A stretch of 5,187 bases of DNA. It comes from Desulfonatronovibrio sp046496945. GTDB taxonomy: Bacteria > Desulfobacterota > Desulfovibrionia > Desulfovibrionales > Desulfonatronovibrionaceae. The stretch covers positions 1 to 5,187 of the forward strand of contig JAWOGL010000279.1 of the NCBI GenBank assembly GCA_046496945.1, written 5' to 3'. Position 1 is the stretch's first letter; the number at the start of each line of letters is the position of its first letter. Position numbers and translations under genes: made by a program. The notes beneath the pieces were generated by a model, which did no database searches, was not told the DNA's origin, and saw only the letters and a program-made list of their open reading frames with translations. This document shows positions 1-2,453 of this stretch, one piece after another.

Positions 1-156
1 GCTGGACCCGGCGTGCCGACCTCCGGTACGGTAAGCTCCGGTGCACTGAGCTATGGTGCCTTAAGCTTTGGTGCACTTGAACGGACCCTGCGACGGTCAA
101 ACATCGTATCAATGGCGAAACATGAATCAGCGGATGACCTTAAATTCAGTGACTGA
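1..156 (+). CDS. C-terminal end of an unidentified protein with pentapeptide-type repeats (5' partial)
   Basis: Reading frame 1 is open from the first base of the window to a TGA at 154-156, giving 51 residues with the true start outside the window. I do not recognise the protein. Its visible part starts AGPGVP and then has four consecutive five-residue units, TSGTV, SSGAL, SYGAL and SFGAL, encoded by 15-nt units at 19-78. A charged tail follows, with ERTLRR and then a segment ending DDLKFSD. There are no cysteines and no membrane segment in what is visible. It lies 50 nt upstream of the thioredoxin-fold gene on the same strand, so the two could share a transcript, although a possible promoter sits between them. 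Support is limited to the open frame, the in-frame repeat periodicity and the position. It could still be a chance open frame over repetitive DNA, because 51 codons is short. Confidence 0.5.
   Translation, partial: AGPGVPTSGTVSSGALSYGALSFGALERTLRRSNIVSMAKHESADDLKFSD
19..78 (+). repeat. Four 15-nt tandem units coding for [T/S]-x-G-[A/T]-[L/V]
   Basis: Four adjacent 15-nt units at 19-33, 34-48, 49-63 and 64-78 follow the pattern (A)GCTxxGGTGCxxTx in the last three copies, with a more diverged first copy (ACCTCCGGTACGGTA). They translate in frame as TSGTV, SSGAL, SYGAL and SFGAL. Third-position changes (GCA/GCC, CTG/TTA/CTT) that leave the residues A and L unchanged suggest the protein repeat is what is maintained. 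The array sits close to the C-terminus of the partial gene. Confidence 0.6.
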
Positions 157-163
157 TCATAAT
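134..163 (+). promoter_or_regulatory. Possible sigma70-type promoter for the thioredoxin-fold gene
   Basis: A CATAAT box at 158-163 matches five of six positions of the -10 consensus TATAAT. It is preceded, after an 18-nt spacer, by ATGACC at 134-139, which matches four of six positions of TTGACA. A start point near 170 would give a leader of about 35 nt. The -35 part lies inside the end of the upstream reading frame. This is a consensus match by eye in an AT-rich gap, so it is only suggestive. Confidence 0.3.
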
Positions 164-196
164 ATATGGTGAATAGATACAAAAATCCTTAATAAC

Positions 197-200
197 GGAG
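197..200 (+). promoter_or_regulatory. Ribosome binding site of the thioredoxin-fold gene
   Basis: GGAG lies 6 nt before the ATG at 207. This spacing supports that start, which also gives the complete signal peptide beginning MKKKLLF. Confidence 0.75.
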
Positions 201-206
201 TTTTCC

Positions 207-1106
207 ATGAAAAAAAAATTATTATTTATACTGTTTATTTTGTTGTATTTTCCTTCAGGGCTGATGGCGGCTCTGCAGGAAGACAATCTTATGGACAATG
301 TTTTTACCCGTTTTCAGGCGATTATAGCTGAAAGGGGAGGAGACCCTGATTCCATTGTCAGGGATGATATGGATGTGGTCAAAAGCATTCCTTTTGAAGT
401 GGAGCTCAGTGGACAGGATGTGACCCTGTACGCGGTCAAGATTGTCCTGTCCGAGCCAGAGGCTGGACAGAAACAGCATGTAACCCTGATTGTTGATGAA
501 ACCGGCAATGTTCAGCTGGACGGCGTTTTAGCAAGGCTCAACACCGGCCAGTCCATACACCAGGAGGTCATGGATGAGCTGGAAAGACTGGAAAACGATC
601 CCGGAGTGGGGGATGTCCTTTTTCAGGGTTCTGGAGACGCCGACGTCCTTTACCTGAGCGATCCGTTCTGCCCTTATTGCAGAAATGCCTATTCCTATCT
701 GCTGGATCAGAAGGACAGGATAAACGAACTTAAAATTGCTCATTTTCCTCTTGATCCCGGCTCTGGAGCCGTGGCCCTGACCTTTTTGATGATGGAGTTT
801 AAAGAAAAAGATATTTATCAGCAGGTTGTTGATTTTGCTTATGAACTTGACAGAAAAAAGCTGACTGACGATGCTGATCTTGCTGTTATCCGGCTTTTTA
901 ACCAAAAGTTTGAGATTTATACCCGAACCCCTGAAGATGTTTTTGAAGCCCTGCAGGAAAAGCACGGGGAAACCCTTTCCAGGGAAATGGAAAAGATACA
1001 GGCGATAGGTATCAGCGGAACTCCGGTAATTATAATCGACGGAATCAGGATCGATGGTTTCAACCGGGACAGGGTGGACAGTCTGCTTGATAAAGCCGTG
1101 AAATAA
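207..1106 (+). CDS. Secreted DsbC/DsbG-like thiol:disulfide oxidoreductase (thioredoxin fold, CPYC)
   Basis: A 299-residue protein, probably acting in the periplasm on disulfide bonds of exported proteins. Residues 1-21 form a typical Sec signal peptide: KKK, a hydrophobic core, then GLMA with likely cleavage near A21. Residues about 25-140 form an N-terminal region with strand-like segments (EVELSGQDVTLYAVKIVL and HVTLIVDETGNVQLDG), in the place where DsbC and DsbG carry a dimerisation domain. The thioredoxin-fold part has the active site C155-P-Y-C158 in the context DPFCPYCRN, and the loop GISGTPVIIIDG with the expected cis-proline P273. The CPYC dipeptide and threonine before the cis-proline match E. 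coli DsbG; DsbC has CGYC with Thr-Pro, and DsbA has CPHC with Val-Pro. These are the only two cysteines, so there is no extra structural disulfide. Length is somewhat above DsbC (236 residues in precursor form) and DsbG. Whether it is an isomerase, reductase or oxidase cannot be read from sequence, and no DsbD-like partner is visible here. A strong terminator follows the stop codon. Confidence 0.88.
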   Translation: MKKKLLFILFILLYFPSGLMAALQEDNLMDNVFTRFQAIIAERGGDPDSIVRDDMDVVKSIPFEVELSGQDVTLYAVKIVLSEPEAGQKQHVTLIVDETGNVQLDGVLARLNTGQSIHQEVMDELERLENDPGVGDVLFQGSGDADVLYLSDPFCPYCRNAYSYLLDQKDRINELKIAHFPLDPGSGAVALTFLMMEFKEKDIYQQVVDFAYELDRKKLTDDADLAVIRLFNQKFEIYTRTPEDVFEALQEKHGETLSREMEKIQAIGISGTPVIIIDGIRIDGFNRDRVDSLLDKAVK

Positions 1107-1130
1107 AGCCCGGTTTGTCCCCTGGGCATG

Positions 1131-1175
1131 AAAAAAAGCAGGCCTTCACTTATTTAGTGAAGGCCTGCTTTTTTT
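1131..1175 (+). terminator. Strong intrinsic terminator, possibly bidirectional
   Basis: A perfect 20-bp inverted repeat (arms 1131-1150 and 1156-1175) with a 5-nt TATTT loop. The GC-rich part GCAGGCCTTCACT is flanked by seven A on the left and eight T on the right (1169-1176). It begins 24 nt after the stop codon of the thioredoxin-fold gene. The A-tract gives a U-tract on the opposite strand, so it could also stop leftward transcripts coming from the convergent - strand unit. Confidence 0.92.
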
Positions 1176-1223
1176 TAACAGGTTGTTGAAAATCTCCCAA
1201 TTGGCTTTGTCGCTATAAGTTTA

Positions 1224-1265
1224 GTTCAACGTTCAACGTTCAATGTTCAATGTTCAATGTTCAAC
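1224..1265. repeat. Six tandem heptamers GTTCAA(C/T)
   Basis: Six perfectly phased 7-nt units read GTTCAAC, GTTCAAC, GTTCAAT, GTTCAAT, GTTCAAT and GTTCAAC. Only the last base varies, C or T. The array ends by joining GTTGAA, which creates the 12-bp palindrome TTCAACGTTGAA at 1260-1271. Such heptamer arrays typically vary in copy number between strains. No coding role is possible here given the position between terminator and inverted repeat. Confidence 0.93.
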
Positions 1266-1313
1266 GTTGAAAAGTAATAAAAAAATGATTCCAGGAACTT
1301 TTTTTGCTGTTTA

Positions 1314-1381
1314 TCCGGCACCCACTTAAGTGAGTATTATTCCGGCATAAGTCTTTAATGGCGTCCTAAGTGGGTGCCGGA
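1314..1381. repeat. 15-bp perfect inverted repeat (REP-like)
   Basis: The left arm TCCGGCACCCACTTA (1314-1328) is the exact reverse complement of TAAGTGGGTGCCGGA (1367-1381). The arms are separated by 38 nt. Two further structures overlap it: a 10-bp palindrome CACTTAAGTG (1323-1332) extends across the left arm, and TTATTCCGGCA (1337-1347) repeats the TTATCCGGCA (1311-1320) that leads into the left arm. In RNA or single-stranded DNA it would fold into a GC-rich hairpin. It lacks a following T-tract, so it is more like an extragenic palindromic repeat than a terminator. Confidence 0.75.
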
Positions 1382-1535
1382 CTGTCGCTTGGAATTTTTG
1401 AACAACCTGCCTGGTAAGGACTTTTTCAACACTCTGATAAGCAATACCGGTATGGGCTTTGGGATATGGTTCTTCGAAAACCTGCCATGGAGATGTTGGC
1501 GGTCAAACATTACAGCATTTCAAAACCCGGACTGT

Positions 1536-1567
1536 CACCAGCCTTTGAATCAAGTCAAAGGCTGGTG
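1536..1567 (-). terminator. Hairpin just after the - strand unit, probable 3'-end stem-loop
   Basis: A perfect 13-bp stem, arms CACCAGCCTTTGA (1536-1548) and TCAAAGGCTGGTG (1555-1567), with a 6-nt loop. It lies 10 nt past the stop codon of the secreted 277-residue protein. On the - strand the hairpin is followed by ACAGTCCGGGTTTTG, so there is no immediate U-tract and only a short TTTT farther on. It may be a weak terminator or an mRNA-stabilising end, with the A-rich side of the terminator at 1131-1175 acting as backup. Confidence 0.55.
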
Positions 1568-1577
1568 TGAACAGTTC

Positions 1578-2411
1578 TCAGGGATTTACATATTCAGATC
1601 TTGCCTGAACAGCTATATCATTGAGATCTTTGACAAGTTCGGGAGTGATTTCCCCGCGGGATGACTGAAGACGTTCAATAATGGGGTCAATAATTGAACA
1701 GATTTTTTCCTGTCCCAGGATTTCCCGGATTTCGCTGTTCTCCAGGTTATGAATGAGTTCATCAAGGTACTGCAGACGTACCAGCTGGTATTCGAAAAGT
1801 TCCTGGATCTCCGGAGTCAAAGGCAGGTTCATGGCCATGGAGGTGGCCACATACAAGCCCTGGATCATTGCCCCATAATAACTGTAAACAAGCCCCTGCA
1901 TTATTTCCGGGTCATTTTCAGCGAGTTCTGCGTTACGCCGGATCTGTGCAGCCACATGTTCGTGGATCATCTTTCTGGCCTGCTCGTCCTGGGGGTTGCG
2001 CATCAGTTTTTCCAGCAAATCCTGCCTTGGCGGAGTAAAATCGACTTTATCGCTCTGCTTCAGGCGGGGCAGCAAAGTGGTGCGAATGAACATTCTGTTG
2101 TCAATGGACTCTCCCATACGGCCAAAGACCATGGCGTAGTTGGCGTCAAAAGTGAGCATGCCCAGCAAGACCGCCAGTTCATCATTGTTCTTGTCCTTGA
2201 CCGACAGGGGAACGGTAAGCCCTGGCTGATAGGAAAGACCGGCATGTCTGTATAAATCCAGCTGCTGCATCATTTGGGTGATATCACCCTCATCAACCCT
2301 GGAGATAATCTGGCTGGAAACATAGCTCAGATCGGACTGATATTCAGCACTATGGACGGGCGGGGATGAAAGAAGGGTAACGGCGAAAACAAAGGCAAGT
2401 ACGATTTTCAT
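1578..2411 (-). CDS. Secreted, mostly helical protein of unknown function, linked to the ABC exporter
   Basis: A 277-residue protein with a Sec signal peptide (MKIVLAFVFAVTLLSS, cleavage likely around S21 or A22 before EYQSD) and no further membrane segment, so it is probably periplasmic. There is no lipobox cysteine; the only cysteine is C238. The mature chain is rich in predicted helix: segments near 38-57 (MMQQLDLYRH), 76-104 (ELAVLLGMLTFDANYAMVFG), 140-166, 170-195 (YYGAMIQGLYVATSMAM) and 200-247. The pattern LGMLTFDANYAMVFGR followed by YYGAMIQGLYVA reminds me of a family of uncharacterised lipoproteins in Bacteroidota with an LGxYxADLxYA motif and an EGLY motif; this is memory only. The gene begins 38 nt after the ABC exporter gene on the same strand, so the two are very likely cotranscribed. 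That suggests a role with the exporter, for example as a periplasmic partner or handler of its substrate. No specific activity can be assigned. Confidence 0.82.
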   Translation of the reverse strand: MKIVLAFVFAVTLLSSPPVHSAEYQSDLSYVSSQIISRVDEGDITQMMQQLDLYRHAGLSYQPGLTVPLSVKDKNNDELAVLLGMLTFDANYAMVFGRMGESIDNRMFIRTTLLPRLKQSDKVDFTPPRQDLLEKLMRNPQDEQARKMIHEHVAAQIRRNAELAENDPEIMQGLVYSYYGAMIQGLYVATSMAMNLPLTPEIQELFEYQLVRLQYLDELIHNLENSEIREILGQEKICSIIDPIIERLQSSRGEITPELVKDLNDIAVQARSEYVNP

Positions 2412-2417
2412 GGCTGA

Positions 2418-2422
2418 CTCCT
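2418..2422 (-). promoter_or_regulatory. Ribosome binding site of the secreted 277-residue protein
   Basis: On the - strand AGGAG lies 6 nt before the ATG at 2411, within CCAGGAGTCAGCC. It fixes the start that yields the full signal peptide and lies in the short gap after the ABC gene. Confidence 0.8.
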
Positions 2423-2438
2423 GGATTGAGTTGAGAGT

Positions 2439-2453
2439 TTAACAGGCTGTTAA
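2439..2453. repeat. Short dyad TTAACAGGCTGTTAA over the ABC gene stop codon
   Basis: Two 7-nt arms, TTAACAG and CTGTTAA, flank one central base and overlap the TAA stop of the ABC exporter gene (2450-2452). The single central base means a hairpin would lose pairs near the tip. It shares the AACAGGxTGTT core with the repeat end at 1178-1187. It could be a protein-binding dyad, a remnant repeat end that supplied the stop codon, or chance. Confidence 0.4.

Larger units (their letters stand above)
1179..1409. repeat. Composite repeat block bounded by imperfect inverted ends (MITE-like)
   Basis: The left end CAGGTTGTTGAAAAT (1179-1193) matches the reverse complement of the right end (1395-1409, reading CAGGTTGTTCAAAAA) at 13 of 15 positions. 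Inside this 231-bp interval are the heptamer array and the 15-bp inverted repeat. The arrangement resembles a small non-autonomous element or nested intergenic repeats. There is no transposase frame inside, and I see no convincing target-site duplication outside the ends, so the mobile nature is inference. Ends of the form CAGGxTGTTGAAAA are, from memory, common at insertion-sequence termini and intergenic repeats in Desulfobacterota. Confidence 0.45.
1107..1577. other. Non-coding convergent intergenic region with repeats
   Basis: This 471-bp gap between two convergent genes holds the terminator, a composite repeat block (about 1177-1410), and a 3'-end hairpin for the - strand unit (1536-1567). 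A 96-codon + strand frame crosses it, starting from GTG at 1374, but it begins inside the inverted repeat, lacks a ribosome binding site and runs into the 3' end of the opposite gene, so I do not call it. The stretch 1411-1535 has no gene I can support. It includes a TTTTTCAACACTCTG motif (1423-1437), similar to the nearby repeat ends, and a 10-bp palindrome ATACCGGTAT (1444-1453). Confidence 0.7.

Noticed and set aside
528..965. A 145-codon - strand frame opposite the thioredoxin-fold gene
   Set aside because: It is antisense to a gene with a clear CPYC active site and cis-proline loop; no independent start signal or domain is visible.
1131..1175. The long perfect inverted repeat as one end of a mobile element
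   Set aside because: The 5-nt loop, GC-rich stem and flanking A and T tracts just after a stop codon fit an intrinsic terminator fully.
1224..1265. The heptamer array as a CRISPR or iteron origin
   Set aside because: The units are 7 nt with no spacers, so this is not CRISPR. There is no replication initiator gene, DnaA box cluster or AT-rich unwinding region around it to support an iteron origin.
1374..1664. A 96-codon + strand frame in the intergenic region
   Set aside because: It starts at a GTG inside an inverted repeat, has no ribosome binding site, crosses a terminator-like hairpin and overlaps the 3' end of the convergent gene. The composition looks like chance translation of non-coding DNA.
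1749..2255. A 168-codon + strand frame opposite the secreted protein gene
   Set aside because: It is antisense to a gene with a signal peptide and a good ribosome binding site. Its protein is rich in His, Gln and Val, typical of a shadow frame.
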